A DNA stretch of 64,000 nucleotides from CAIOYC01 sp965277345 (GTDB lineage: Bacteria; Pseudomonadota; Alphaproteobacteria; Caulobacterales; Caulobacteraceae). This document shows, in pieces, positions 6,859 through 15,392 of this stretch. The notes beneath the pieces are model-generated. The model was given only the letters and a program-made list of their open reading frames with translations, had not been told where the DNA came from and searched no databases. The first letter of the stretch is position 1; every line of letters begins with the position of its first letter. Where the stretch lies: the NCBI GenBank assembly GCA_965277345.1, contig CBDICI010000004.1, positions 1,302,001 to 1,366,000 on the forward strand, in the 5' to 3' direction. The position numbers were made by a program, and so were the translations under genes.

Positions 6859-8049
6859 ATGACGAGCCTGACGCTCGACCTTGCCCGCCCGCGCGCCGCC
6901 CCCGCCGTCGGCGCGCCCAACCTGGCCGGGATGACGCGGGCCGAGCTGGCCACGGCGCTGGTGGAATCGGGCGTGGTGGAGCCCGCCAAGGTGAAGATGC
7001 GCGCCGCCCAGCTCTGGCGCTGGATGCATATCGACGGCGTCACCGACTTTGCCGGCATGACCAATGTGTCCAGGGACCTGCAGTCCAAGCTTCACGCCCG
7101 CTTCGACCTCGCCCGCCCCGAGGTGGTCGAACGTCAGGTGTCCAGGGACGGCACGCGCAAGTGGCTGATCCGCACCGCCCCCGGCATCGAGATCGAGACG
7201 GTCTATATCCCCGGCGTCGGCCGGGCGGGGGCGCTGTGCGTCTCGTCCCAGGTGGGGTGCACGCTGAACTGCACCTTCTGCCATACCGGCACCCAGGCCC
7301 TGGTGCGCAACCTGACCGCCGCCGAGATCATCGCCCAGGTGCAGGTGGCCAAGGACGACCTGGAGGAGTGGGGTAAGCCGAACAGGCCCTTGGGGGATGC
7401 GGAGGGCGAGCGCGCGCTCAGCAACATCGTCTTCATGGGCATGGGCGAGCCGCTCTATAATCCCGACCACGTGGCCAGCGCCATCGAGGTGATCTCCGAC
7501 AACGAGGGCATCGCCATCTCGCGCCGGCGCATCACCGTCTCCACCTCCGGCGTCGTGCCGGAGCTTACGCGGCTGGGCGAGACCACCCAGGCCATGCTGG
7601 CCATCAGCCTGCACGCCACCCACGACGACCTGCGCAACGAACTGGTGCCGCTGAACCGCAAATATCCCATCGCCGCGCTGATGGACGCCATCCGCGCCTA
7701 TCCGGGGCTCAGCAACGCGCGGCGCGTGACCTTCGAATACGTGATGCTGAAGGGTGTGAACGACAGCCCGGCGGAGGCGCGGGCGCTGGTCGCCCTGCTG
7801 AAGGGCGTCCCGGCCAAGATCAACCTGATCCCGTTCAACCCCTGGCCGGGCAGCGTCTATGCGTGCTCGTCCTGGTCCACCATCGAGACCTTCGCGGCGA
7901 TCCTGAACCGCGCCGGTTACGCCTCGCCGATCCGCACGCCCCGCGGACGCGACATCCTGGCCGCCTGTGGCCAGCTCAAGTCCGAGAGCGAGAAGATGCG
8001 CGCGTCGGAGCGGCGCAAGCGGGCCGCGGCGGCCGACAGCGCCGCATGA
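6859..8049 (+). CDS. rlmN: Dual-specificity 23S rRNA/tRNA adenine-C2 methyltransferase RlmN
   Basis: A 396-residue radical SAM enzyme that methylates C2 of A2503 in 23S rRNA and A37 in certain tRNAs. The 4Fe-4S ligands are in GCTLNCTFCHTG (Cys134, Cys138, Cys141). The SAM-binding MGMGEPLYN and the VSTSGVVPELTRL and ISLHATHDDLRNELVP segments are all present, as is the C-terminal NPWPGS...CGQL portion with the second catalytic cysteine. Length fits the family. The stop overlaps the ATG of the next gene (ATGA), so the DUF350 protein is translationally coupled. Confidence 0.96.
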   Translation: MTSLTLDLARPRAAPAVGAPNLAGMTRAELATALVESGVVEPAKVKMRAAQLWRWMHIDGVTDFAGMTNVSRDLQSKLHARFDLARPEVVERQVSRDGTRKWLIRTAPGIEIETVYIPGVGRAGALCVSSQVGCTLNCTFCHTGTQALVRNLTAAEIIAQVQVAKDDLEEWGKPNRPLGDAEGERALSNIVFMGMGEPLYNPDHVASAIEVISDNEGIAISRRRITVSTSGVVPELTRLGETTQAMLAISLHATHDDLRNELVPLNRKYPIAALMDAIRAYPGLSNARRVTFEYVMLKGVNDSPAEARALVALLKGVPAKINLIPFNPWPGSVYACSSWSTIETFAAILNRAGYASPIRTPRGRDILAACGQLKSESEKMRASERRKRAAAADSAA

Positions 8050-8459
8050 CGCCCGAGGTCCAGGCCTTCGCCACCGGCTTTCCCCTCACCCTGCTCCATG
8101 CGGGGGTGACGCTGCTGCTGCTGGTGCTGGGAGCGACGCTCTACACCATCCTGTCCCCGCACAAGGAGTTCGCCGCCATCGACGCCGGGCACAGCGCGGC
8201 GGCGGTCTCGCTCGGCGGGGTGGTGGTGGGCCTGGCCATCCCGCTGGCGGCGGCCCTGTCGGCCTCGCCCTCCCTGGTCGAGATCGTGCTCTGGGGCGCC
8301 GCCATCGTCATCGTCCAGCTTCTGGTCTTCTTGCTGATCGACGCGCTGCTGGGCGGTCTGCCCAAGCGGGCGCGGGAGGGGGAGATGGGCGCCGCCGCCC
8401 TGCTGGCCGCCGCGCGGGTCTCCGCCGCCCTCATCCTGGCCGCGGCCGTGGCCGGATAG
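8046..8459 (+). CDS. DUF350-family membrane protein
   Basis: A 137-residue integral membrane protein with about four hydrophobic segments: LLHAGVTLLLLVLGATLYTIL, AAVSLGGVVVGLAIPLAAAL, IVLWGAAIVIVQLLVFLLI and AAARVSAALILAAAVAG. The arrangement, with DAGHSAAAVSLGG between helices 1 and 2, matches DUF350. This family is often encoded near membrane-stress or glutathionylspermidine-type genes and has no proven biochemical role. The start ATG at 8046 overlaps the rlmN stop. Confidence 0.8.
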   Translation: MTPEVQAFATGFPLTLLHAGVTLLLLVLGATLYTILSPHKEFAAIDAGHSAAAVSLGGVVVGLAIPLAAALSASPSLVEIVLWGAAIVIVQLLVFLLIDALLGGLPKRAREGEMGAAALLAAARVSAALILAAAVAG

Positions 8460-8475
8460 CCCGGACGGCGGGGCG

Positions 8476-9348
8476 ATGCCTTTTCCCCGCCTGCCTGTCT
8501 GGGTCGTCTATGGCGCGGTGGTGCTGGCGCTGGTGCTGGCCGCGCTCGGCCGGCGCGAATACGCCGATGCGCCTGAAGCCCCGCCCCCACCCTCCGCCGA
8601 GGAGGGCGCCCTGCTCGGCCCCGCTAGCGCCTTCGACCCGGCCATGGTGGTGAAAACGCCGGAGGGCGCGGCGCAGCCGACCGCCGGCGCCGCCTTCTCC
8701 ATCGCCGCCGGCGGCGTGTGGTTGACCGCACGGCACGTGATCGACGGCTGCCGCAGGATCGCGCTGATCGAGTCGCCCGGGCGGGCGGCGGCGGCGGCGA
8801 TCGCGCCGGGCGGACTGGCCCCGGCGGGCGCGCCGCCCTCCGACATCGCCGTGCTCACCACCCGCGGCGGCGCCCCGGCCCTGCCGCTGGCGCTCGGCGC
8901 ATTGCACGTCGGCGAGCGCAGCTTTCATCCCGGCTATCCGCAGGGGCGCCCCGGCGAGGTCACCAGCCGGCTGATCGGCCGCCAGCGCCTAGTGCTGCGC
9001 GGCCGCGCCCTGCCGGGCCGGCTGGCGCACAGCCGTGCGGAACAGGTGTTGGCCTGGGCCGAGGCCGGGCGGACCGACGGTCTGAAGGGCGACCTGGCCG
9101 GCCTCTCCGGCGCCCCGGCGCTGGACGCCCACGGCCGGGTGGTGGGCGTGACCCTGGCCGAGGCCCCGCGCCGCGGCCGCCTCTACACCACCGCGCCCGA
9201 GGCCCTGCGCGAGGCTCTGGCCCGCGCCCGCATCGTCCCCGCCGCCGCCCCGCCTATCGGGGCGGTGACCGTGGAGAACTACGGCCGCACCGCCGACACC
9301 TTGCGCCGGAACCTCAGCGTGGCTCAGCTGGTATGCCTCGACCGCTGA
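8476..9348 (+). CDS. Membrane-anchored trypsin-like serine protease
   Basis: A 290-residue protein with one N-terminal membrane helix (LPVWVVYGAVVLALVLAALG), then a Pro-rich linker and a trypsin-fold domain. The catalytic triad can be placed at His87 (LTARHVIDGC), Asp123 (SDIAVL) and Ser211 (LAGLSGAPALDAHG). The GxSGAP form replaces the common GNSGGP. It probably faces the periplasm. It lies 16 bases behind the DUF350 gene and is likely in the same operon as rlmN. No PDZ domain follows, unlike DegP. The physiological substrate is unknown. Confidence 0.75.
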   Translation: MPFPRLPVWVVYGAVVLALVLAALGRREYADAPEAPPPPSAEEGALLGPASAFDPAMVVKTPEGAAQPTAGAAFSIAAGGVWLTARHVIDGCRRIALIESPGRAAAAAIAPGGLAPAGAPPSDIAVLTTRGGAPALPLALGALHVGERSFHPGYPQGRPGEVTSRLIGRQRLVLRGRALPGRLAHSRAEQVLAWAEAGRTDGLKGDLAGLSGAPALDAHGRVVGVTLAEAPRRGRLYTTAPEALREALARARIVPAAAPPIGAVTVENYGRTADTLRRNLSVAQLVCLDR

Positions 9349-9359
9349 ACCCTCCCTGT

Positions 9360-9542
9360 TGCGAAAGCCACGCCCCATGGAAGCACCCGCTCGACGCATA
9401 CCTCTACGCCCAGCGACACCTCGTCGAAGGCTGCTTCTCGAGGCTCAGGCCGTTCCGCCGCTGCGCCACCCGCTTTGAGAAGACCGCGACAAACTATCTC
9501 GCCGTCCTCACCCTCGCCGCCATCGTCCTGTGGCTAAGGTAA
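9360..9542 (+). pseudogene. IS5-family transposase, C-terminal relic
   Basis: The frame through 9542 reads YAQRHLVEGCFSRLRPFRR, then CATRFEKTATNYLAVLTLAA, ending WLR. This is the standard C-terminal end of IS5-type DDE transposases, including the RHLVE glutamate. Nothing resembling the DD-containing N-terminal part is present; the protease gene ends at 9348. Only the 3' tail of the element remains. Confidence 0.8.
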
Positions 9543-9797
9543 GTGTCGATAACTCCTAAAGGCCTTTTCGAGTGAAGCGGATACCGGTTCGCCGCCTGAA
9601 AGGGCTCCGGTAGTTGAGTGGGAGCCACGCGTGACAACGCCATCGAATAGGCGCACTGTTTCAGTCGCGACAAACGGTGCGCAGGGTCCGGTCGTCAGGG
9701 GCGACGTCGCCGAAGACGTGAATCGGACCCTCAAACATAGGGATGGAGCCTGCCAGAGGTCCGCCAAAAGGACCCGCCAGGCTGCAGGAGGCGAATT
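9543..9797. other. Intergenic relic sequence behind the IS5 fragment
   Basis: No gene is supported. The segment includes GAGTGAAGCGGATACCGG (near 9571), a string often met in alphaproteobacterial intergenic repeats. A GCAGGAGGCG ribosome binding site just before 9798 serves the next gene. Confidence 0.4.
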
Positions 9798-10070
9798 ATG
9801 AACAGGCGTATGATCGCCATGGCGGCCGCGATCGCGGTCGCAACCTTGGCGGGGGCGCACCCGGTCATGGCCGGCCAGTGCGAGGCCAGTTGCGACAAGA
9901 GCTTCGCGCAGTGCAACGGCACCAACCCCGACACCTCCAAATGCCTGCCCATGTGGGGCCAGTGCAAGCGCGGCTGCTCCCCCACGCGGGCGAAGACGAC
10001 GGCGATGGCCACACCGGTCAAGGTGACCAAGGTGGCCCAGGCGGCGTCCACCAGGCCAAAGCCGAAATAG
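9798..10070 (+). CDS. Small secreted cysteine-containing protein
   Basis: A 90-residue protein with a clear signal peptide (MIAMAAAIAVATLAGAHPVMA, cleavage after residue 25). The mature part has about six cysteines (CEASCDKSFAQC, then KCLPMWGQCKRGC), which could form disulfides in the periplasm, and a basic Pro/Lys-ending tail. A strong AGGAGG ribosome binding site lies six bases upstream. I do not recognise the family. Confidence 0.6.
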   Translation: MNRRMIAMAAAIAVATLAGAHPVMAGQCEASCDKSFAQCNGTNPDTSKCLPMWGQCKRGCSPTRAKTTAMATPVKVTKVAQAASTRPKPK

Positions 10071-10181
10071 CCTGCGGCGCGCGGCGGTAGACCGGCGCGG
10101 CTGGCGGGGGCTGATTGGCTGAACTACGATAACCTGACCGTCCCGATCGACGGGGATCGAGGGCTTCAGGGAGAAGCATCC

Positions 10182-11669
10182 ATGCCCGGTTCCGCACCGG
10201 CCGCTCGCGCGGCCGCCTCCACCGCGCCGTCCACGGACCTGCCCAAGGTCTGCATCATCGGGGCGGGCTCCTCCGGCATCGCCACCTGCAAGGTGCTGTT
10301 CGAGGCGGGCGTGCCGTTCGACTGCTTCGAGGCCTCTGGTCAGGTCGGGGGCAACTGGGTGTTCAAGAACGCCAACGGCATGTCGAGCGCCTATCGCTCG
10401 CTGCACATCAACACCTCGCGCGACAAGATGGCCTATTCGGACTATCCGATGCCGCCCGACTATCCCGACTATCCACACCACGCGGATATTGCCCGGTATT
10501 TCAACGCCTATGTGGACCATTTCGGCTTCCGCGACCGAATCGTCTTCGGCTGCGCGGTGACCTGGGCCAACCGGCGGGAGGGCGGCCCCGACGACGGGCT
10601 GTGGGAGATCACGCTCGAGACCGGCGAGAAGCGCCTCTATGACGCGCTCTGTGTCGCCAACGGTCACCACTGGGACGCGCGCTGGCCGACGCCGCGGCCG
10701 CCCGGCCGGTTCACCGGCGTGGAAATGCATTCGCACCACTATATCGACCCCACCGAGCCGCACGACCTGCGGGGCAAGCGCATCGTGGTGGTGGGCTTCG
10801 GCAACTCGGCCCTCGATATCTCCTGCGAGCTCGGCCGCAAGGAGAACAACGACAGGCTCTATCTGTCCATGCGCCGCGGCTATTGGGTCATTCCGCGCTA
10901 TTTCGGGTCGCACGTACTGGATTTCGGCTCGCTGCATCCCTCGCAGGATCCGCCGCTGAAGGCCCGCCTGATGGCCAAGCTGATGGGCAAGAAGCGCGCG
11001 GCCAAGGTGTTCGAGAAGCTGATCGCCAACATCACCGGCCTGCCGCAGGAGCACGGGCTGCCGACGCCCGACCACCCCTTCGGCTTCTCCCACCCCGCCA
11101 TCAGCCATGAACTCTACAACCGCATCGGCTCGGGCGATGTGGTGATCAAGCCGGACATCGAACGGTTCGACGGCAGGACGGTCCGGTTCAAGGACGGGTC
11201 GGAGGTCGAGGCCGACGCGATCATCTGGTGCACCGGCTACAACATCACCTTCCCGTTCTTCGACAAGGCGCTGCTGAACGCGCCCGACAACGACATCGCG
11301 CTTTGGAAGCGGATGATGGACCCCCGCTTCCCCAACCTGTTCATGGTGGCGCTGGTGCAGCCGCTGTGCGCCATGATGCCGATCGCGGAGGAGCAGTCCA
11401 AGCTGATCGCCGCCTATCTCACCGGGCGATACGCCCTGCCGGGCGCGGCGGCCATGGACTGCGAGCGCGTGGCGATGGCGGAGGAATCCAAGGCCGGCTA
11501 CGTCGCCTCCACCCGGCACACGATCCAGATCAATTGCGGCGAATACGCCTATGACCTGCGCCGCGAGATCCGCGCGGGCGAACGGCGCGCCAACCGCTCC
11601 GGGAACCGATTGCCGATCGCGGCCCGCGCCGTCGCCCGCACGTCGGGCTTGCAGGTCGCCGCCGAATAG
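10182..11669 (+). CDS. Flavin-containing monooxygenase
   Basis: A 495-residue FAD/NADPH enzyme. The FAD loop is CIIGAGSSGIATCKVL (near residue 25), followed by FEASGQVGGNWVF. The NADPH loop is VVVGFGNSALDISCEL (near residue 205). The CTGYNITFPF segment near 350 is typical of FMO-like proteins. Members oxygenate nitrogen, sulfur or ketone substrates. The TetR gene 58 bases downstream on the same strand may regulate it. The start at 10182 follows a GGGAGAAG ribosome binding site. Confidence 0.88.
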   Translation: MPGSAPAARAAASTAPSTDLPKVCIIGAGSSGIATCKVLFEAGVPFDCFEASGQVGGNWVFKNANGMSSAYRSLHINTSRDKMAYSDYPMPPDYPDYPHHADIARYFNAYVDHFGFRDRIVFGCAVTWANRREGGPDDGLWEITLETGEKRLYDALCVANGHHWDARWPTPRPPGRFTGVEMHSHHYIDPTEPHDLRGKRIVVVGFGNSALDISCELGRKENNDRLYLSMRRGYWVIPRYFGSHVLDFGSLHPSQDPPLKARLMAKLMGKKRAAKVFEKLIANITGLPQEHGLPTPDHPFGFSHPAISHELYNRIGSGDVVIKPDIERFDGRTVRFKDGSEVEADAIIWCTGYNITFPFFDKALLNAPDNDIALWKRMMDPRFPNLFMVALVQPLCAMMPIAEEQSKLIAAYLTGRYALPGAAAMDCERVAMAEESKAGYVASTRHTIQINCGEYAYDLRREIRAGERRANRSGNRLPIAARAVARTSGLQVAAE

Positions 11670-11727
11670 GCTTTCTGTTTTGTAATGTTGACGCCTGTTC
11701 AGGTTTATCGTCGTGGGGGAGCGCTCC

Positions 11728-12363
11728 ATGGCTGACGATGCATCGGTGCTGGTCCAGGCCGGCAAGCGCGAGGAGACAAAGCGCGCCAACCGCCAGTCCA
11801 TCCTCGACGCCGCGCGCATGGTGTTCGGCGAGATGGGCTATGAGGCCGCCAGCGTGCGCGACATCATCCGCCGCACGCCCCTCTCCGTCGGGGCCTTCTA
11901 CAACTATTACCGGTCCAAGGAGGAGGTGTACGAGGCGCTGGCCGCCGACGGCGCCAAACGCTTCAAGCCGATCTTGCGCGCTGAGTACGACAAGGCCACC
12001 GACTTCGACAGCTTTCTGCGCGCCGCCATCACCGCCTATTTCCGCTTTTCCCTGGCGGAGCACGAGGCCTGGCAGGTGGCGGCGCCCAGCGGCGACCGCA
12101 GCCACCCGCACGTGCGCGTCGAGGGGCCCGAACAGCACGCCGTGTTCGATGAGGTGAAGGCGGTGATCAGCGACGGCATCGATCGGGGCTTGGCGCCGCG
12201 GGTGGACGCCGACTATCTGGCCGCCGCCGCCATCGGCGTCGCGCGCGAGGTGTGCGAGCGCATGGTCGAGCGCCGCCCCGATATCGACCTGGAAGGTTCG
12301 GTGGAGTTCGCGCTGAAGATGATCCAGGGCGGCGTCAAGGCCCTGCCGCTGCTGGAGGAGTGA
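11728..12363 (+). CDS. TetR/AcrR-family transcriptional regulator
   Basis: A 211-residue regulator. The N-terminal helix-turn-helix reads RQSILDAARMVFGEMGYE, then SVRDIIRR and LSVGAFYNYYRSKEEVYEAL, which is typical TetR. The C-terminal part is the ligand-binding dimer domain. I chose the ATG at 11728 because GGGGGAGCG lies just upstream; a GTG at 11713 is possible. It probably controls the FMO gene upstream or the reductase downstream. A low-GC gene starts six bases after its stop. Confidence 0.88.
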   Translation: MADDASVLVQAGKREETKRANRQSILDAARMVFGEMGYEAASVRDIIRRTPLSVGAFYNYYRSKEEVYEALAADGAKRFKPILRAEYDKATDFDSFLRAAITAYFRFSLAEHEAWQVAAPSGDRSHPHVRVEGPEQHAVFDEVKAVISDGIDRGLAPRVDADYLAAAAIGVAREVCERMVERRPDIDLEGSVEFALKMIQGGVKALPLLEE

Positions 12364-12369
12364 TGGCAA

Positions 12370-12696
12370 ATGCCTATTGATCACGAAGAGCGCGCTAAAA
12401 TCGTTTGGCCGCACTTAGCAAAGCGCGCAAACGCTCGCGGTAGGGCTTTCACATATGGCGAGCTTTCAGATCTGACAGGAATACATCAACGCGCCCTAGC
12501 GTGGCCGCTAGGCATTATTCAGTCTTATTGCGAAAAAATGGGATTCCCGAAGCTACAATCTTTGGTCGTTAGCAAGGCAAGCAAAGTGCCCGGCCCCGGG
12601 TACATCGGCGACCGATCTGAGATCGGCCATAGCCAAGAGGTGGTCGAAGTGCACGATCACGGCGAATGGCCCCTTCAACCGCCTCAACGATTTTAA
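12370..12696 (+). CDS. Small winged-helix-like hypothetical protein, low GC
   Basis: A 108-residue protein. The segments RAFTYGELSDLTG and RALAWPLGIIQSYCE, then LQSLVVSKASKVPGPGYIG, resemble a small family in which ITYGELA, LGPIQDYC and LVVNKKTGLPGSGF recur. I recall that family near restriction or defence genes, but it has no established function. The first part looks like a helix-turn-helix. GC content and codon use (ATT, AAA, TTA, CAA) differ clearly from both neighbours. It starts six bases after the tetR stop, and its TAA overlaps the next ATG (TAATG), so it seems to have been spliced into an operon. Confidence 0.65.
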   Translation: MPIDHEERAKIVWPHLAKRANARGRAFTYGELSDLTGIHQRALAWPLGIIQSYCEKMGFPKLQSLVVSKASKVPGPGYIGDRSEIGHSQEVVEVHDHGEWPLQPPQRF

Positions 12697-13679
12697 TGCG
12701 CGCATTGATCGTCAGGGCGCTCCTCCCGGATTTCGCCGGGGTGGAGGTCGGCGAGGTTCCGACGCCGTCGCCTGGTCCGGGGCAGGTGCTGGTGCGGGTC
12801 AGGGCCGCTTCGGTCAACTTCCCCGACCTGTTGATGACGCGCGGCGAATACCAGCTAAAGCCGCCGTTGCCCTTCACCCCCGGCCTCGACCTGGCAGGCG
12901 AGGTGGCGGCGCTGGGGGCGGGCGTGACGACCCTGACCGTCGGCGATGCGGTCGTCGGCGGCGCGCGGCTGGGCGGCTTCGCCGAATACGCGGTGATGGA
13001 GGCGGCGGCCCTCTCGCCCAAGCCCGAAAGGCTCAGCTTCGCCGAGGCGGCGGCCTATCCGGCGGCCTACCTCACCGCCTATGTGGCGCTGGTCCGCCGG
13101 GCGCAGGTGCAGCCCGGTGAATGGGTGCTGGTGCACGGCGCGGCGGGCGGGGTGGGTCTGGCCGCCGTCGATCTGGCCAGGGTGCTGGGCTGCCGGGTGA
13201 TCGCCGCCTCCGCCTCCGACCACAAGCTCTCGGTGATCCAGCGCGAATACGCCCCGGATGCGGTGGTCAATGTCACCGGCGGCTTCCGCGAGCGGGTGAA
13301 GGCGATCACCGGCGGACGCGGCGCCGATGTGATCTACGACCCGGTGGGCGGCGACGTGTTCGACGAGTGCGTGCGTTGTATCGCCTTCGACGGGCGCCTT
13401 CTGGTGGTGGGCTTCACCTCCGGCCGCATCCCCACCGTCCCGGTAAACCTGCCGCTGATCAAGGGGTTCTCGGTGATGGGCGTGCGCGCCGGCGAATACG
13501 GCCGCCAGTTCCCCGAGCGGGGCCGCGAGAACGCCAGGGCCGTGGCCGATCTCGCCGCCTCCGGCCGCATCCGCCCCCGCGTCCACGCCGAACTGCCCCT
13601 CGGTCGCTGGCGCGAGGCCTTCGACCTGCTGGCCAACCGTCAGGTGATGGGCAAGGCGGTGATCCGGCCGGACCTATAA
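12696..13679 (+). CDS. NADPH:quinone oxidoreductase family protein (zinc-free MDR)
   Basis: A 327-residue medium-chain reductase. The GroES-like half has VRAASVNFPDLLMTRGEYQ and GLDLAGEVAALGAGV. The nucleotide-binding half has LVHGAAGGVGLAAVDLARVLG (near residue 145). There are no zinc ligands. A second protein of the same family is encoded at 4844-5839. I chose the ATG at 12696, which overlaps the preceding stop by one base; a start at 12666 would add ten residues before the canonical beginning MRALIV. It ends at a strong hairpin between convergent genes. Confidence 0.88.
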   Translation: MRALIVRALLPDFAGVEVGEVPTPSPGPGQVLVRVRAASVNFPDLLMTRGEYQLKPPLPFTPGLDLAGEVAALGAGVTTLTVGDAVVGGARLGGFAEYAVMEAAALSPKPERLSFAEAAAYPAAYLTAYVALVRRAQVQPGEWVLVHGAAGGVGLAAVDLARVLGCRVIAASASDHKLSVIQREYAPDAVVNVTGGFRERVKAITGGRGADVIYDPVGGDVFDECVRCIAFDGRLLVVGFTSGRIPTVPVNLPLIKGFSVMGVRAGEYGRQFPERGRENARAVADLAASGRIRPRVHAELPLGRWREAFDLLANRQVMGKAVIRPDL

Positions 13680-13686
13680 CAGCAAA

Positions 13687-13714
13687 GGCCGCCCCATCTT
13701 GCGATGGGGCGGCC
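13687..13714. terminator. Hairpin between convergent genes
   Basis: A perfect 10-bp stem (GGCCGCCCCA / TGGGGCGGCC) with an 8-base loop follows the reductase stop by seven bases and precedes the end of the opposite-strand gene. There is no long T-run, so it is a bidirectional barrier at best. Confidence 0.6.
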
Positions 13715-13746
13715 CTGTTGTGTCGGCTCATGGAGGCCGGCGGGTG

Positions 13747-13983
13747 TTACCAGCCGCGGTAGGGGCGGTATTCGTGGCGGAAGCGGTAGGCTTCAAACCG
13801 GCGGTGCTCCCAATAGCGCCGGGCTTCGATGCGGCGCTCGAACCGGTAGGGGTTCGCATAGGCGTAGACCGGGGCGGCGCGATAGCCGTCGTGGTAGAAG
13901 CCCTGCGCCAGGGCGGGGGCGGCGATGGCGGAACCGACAGCCAAGGTTGCGCCGGCCGCGATCACGAGGTTACGAAGGGTCAT
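13747..13983 (-). CDS. Small exported Arg/Tyr-rich protein
   Basis: A 78-residue protein with a signal peptide (LVIAAGATLAVGSAIAAPALA, cleavage near residue 26) and a mature part made mostly of Arg, Tyr, Phe, His and Glu (RRYWEHRRFEAYRFRHEYR). Such small basic aromatic periplasmic proteins are common in alphaproteobacteria and unassigned. A GAGAGG ribosome binding site is visible upstream on the minus strand. Confidence 0.6.
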   Translation of the reverse strand: MTLRNLVIAAGATLAVGSAIAAPALAQGFYHDGYRAAPVYAYANPYRFERRIEARRYWEHRRFEAYRFRHEYRPYRGW

Positions 13984-14159
13984 CTCAGTCTCTCCTCTCG
14001 TTCCGGCGCCGGCGGGGTGTCGGCAATCGCCCGAAGCGATGAGACGGTTATGACAGAGGGCCGCTGAACCGGTTGTGAGGTCGGCGTTATCTTCGGTTCA
14101 CCCGGAAGGTCGGTGGGCAAAGCTCGACGCCGGGGGGCTTTTTCCTACATAGAAGCCCC

Positions 14160-15227
14160 ATGAAGTTCCTCGACCAGTGCAAGATCTATCTGCGCTCCGG
14201 CGACGGGGGCGGCGGCGCCGTCTCGTTCCGGCGCGAGAAGTTCATCGAATACGGCGGCCCGGACGGCGGGGACGGCGGGCGCGGCGGCGATGTGTGGGTC
14301 GAGGCGGTGGAGGGGCTGAACACCCTGATCGACTATCGCTACCAGCAGCACTTCAAAGCCAAGACCGGCACGCACGGCATGGGCCGCAACATGCACGGCG
14401 CGGCGGGCGAAGACGTGACCCTGCGTGTGCCCGTGGGCACCCAGGTGCTGGAGGACGACCGCGAGACCCTGATCGCCGATCTCGACGCCGCCGGATCGCG
14501 CTTCCTCCTGGCCAAGGGCGGCAACGGCGGCTGGGGCAACGACCGCTTCAAGGGTCCGATCAACCAGGCCCCCAAGCACGCCAACCCCGGTCAGCCGGGG
14601 ATCGAGCGCTGGGTATGGCTACGGCTGAAGCTGATCGCCGACGTGGGGCTGGTGGGGCTGCCCAACGCCGGCAAGTCCACCTTCCTGGCCGCCAGTTCCG
14701 CCGCCAGGCCCAAGATCGCCGACTATCCGTTCACCACCCTCTCGCCCAATCTGGGAGTGGTCGATCTCTCGCCCCAGGAGCGGTTCGTCATCGCCGACAT
14801 TCCCGGCCTGATCGAAGGCGCCAGCGAGGGCGCCGGCCTCGGCACGCGCTTCCTCGGCCATGTGGAGCGCTGCGCGGTGCTGATCCATCTGGTGGACGGG
14901 ACGCAGGCCGACGTGGGCGAAGCCTATCGCCAGGTGCGCGCGGAACTTGCGGCCTATGGCGAGGGTCTGGCGGAGAAGCCGGAGATCGTGGCGCTGAACA
15001 AATGCGACGCGCTGAACGACGAGGAGCGGCGCGATCTGGTGGTCGAACTCGGCACGGCGGCGGGCAAGGCCCCGCTGGCGATCTCCGGCGTCTCCGGCGA
15101 GGGGGTGCGCGGGATGCTGCGCTCGGCCTGGGCGCTGGTGCGGGGCGAGCGCGGCGAACTGGTGGGGCTGGACGGCGCCGATGAGGATACGGCCGGCCCC
15201 ACGGGCGATTGGACGCCGGGGTTATGA
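14160..15227 (+). CDS. obgE: GTPase ObgE/CgtA
   Basis: A 355-residue Obg-type GTPase that acts in 50S ribosome assembly and, in Caulobacter, in cell-cycle progression. The glycine-rich Obg fold (GDGGGGAVSFRREKF, then GGDGGRGGDVWV) fills residues 1-160. The G domain follows with G1 GLPNAGKST, G3 DIPGL and G4 NKCD. There is a short acidic tail. The gene usually neighbours rplU-rpmA; here those lie about 48 kb away at 62269-63309, while proB follows as in many relatives. Confidence 0.96.
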   Translation: MKFLDQCKIYLRSGDGGGGAVSFRREKFIEYGGPDGGDGGRGGDVWVEAVEGLNTLIDYRYQQHFKAKTGTHGMGRNMHGAAGEDVTLRVPVGTQVLEDDRETLIADLDAAGSRFLLAKGGNGGWGNDRFKGPINQAPKHANPGQPGIERWVWLRLKLIADVGLVGLPNAGKSTFLAASSAARPKIADYPFTTLSPNLGVVDLSPQERFVIADIPGLIEGASEGAGLGTRFLGHVERCAVLIHLVDGTQADVGEAYRQVRAELAAYGEGLAEKPEIVALNKCDALNDEERRDLVVELGTAAGKAPLAISGVSGEGVRGMLRSAWALVRGERGELVGLDGADEDTAGPTGDWTPGL

Positions 15228-15230
15228 GGC

Positions 15231-15385
15231 TCTCCCTTCCCCCTCGAAGGGGGGAAGGGTCGGGGATGGGGGTGAGTGCATGACGTTCAAACCAATGGTG
15301 CGCGAGGCGGCGCCTCACGCGCGCCTCCCGGAAAGGCGGCGCGTTCACCCCCTCTCCCAGCTTCTCCCCCCTCAAGGCGAAGAGC
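15231..15385. repeat. Intergenic palindromic repeat between obgE and proB
   Basis: The 5' side holds TTCCCCCTCGAAGGGGGGAA (from 15238), itself a hairpin, followed by GGGGATGGGGGTGAG. The 3' side carries an opposite version (TTCACCCCCTCTCCCAG, then CCCCCCTCAAGGCGAAGAG). This is a common intergenic repeat type in this group. The proB start lies just behind it. Confidence 0.55.
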
Positions 15386-15392
15386 GGTGTCC

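Noticed and set aside
11690..11712. Operator palindrome upstream of tetR
   Set aside because: TTGACGCCTGTTCAGG is only weakly symmetric; the two halves do not match well enough to call a TetR site.
9534..11819. A 761-codon minus-strand ORF across the FMO region
   Set aside because: It has no family motif, is His/Gly/Arg-rich, and is the antisense of the clearly real FMO gene.
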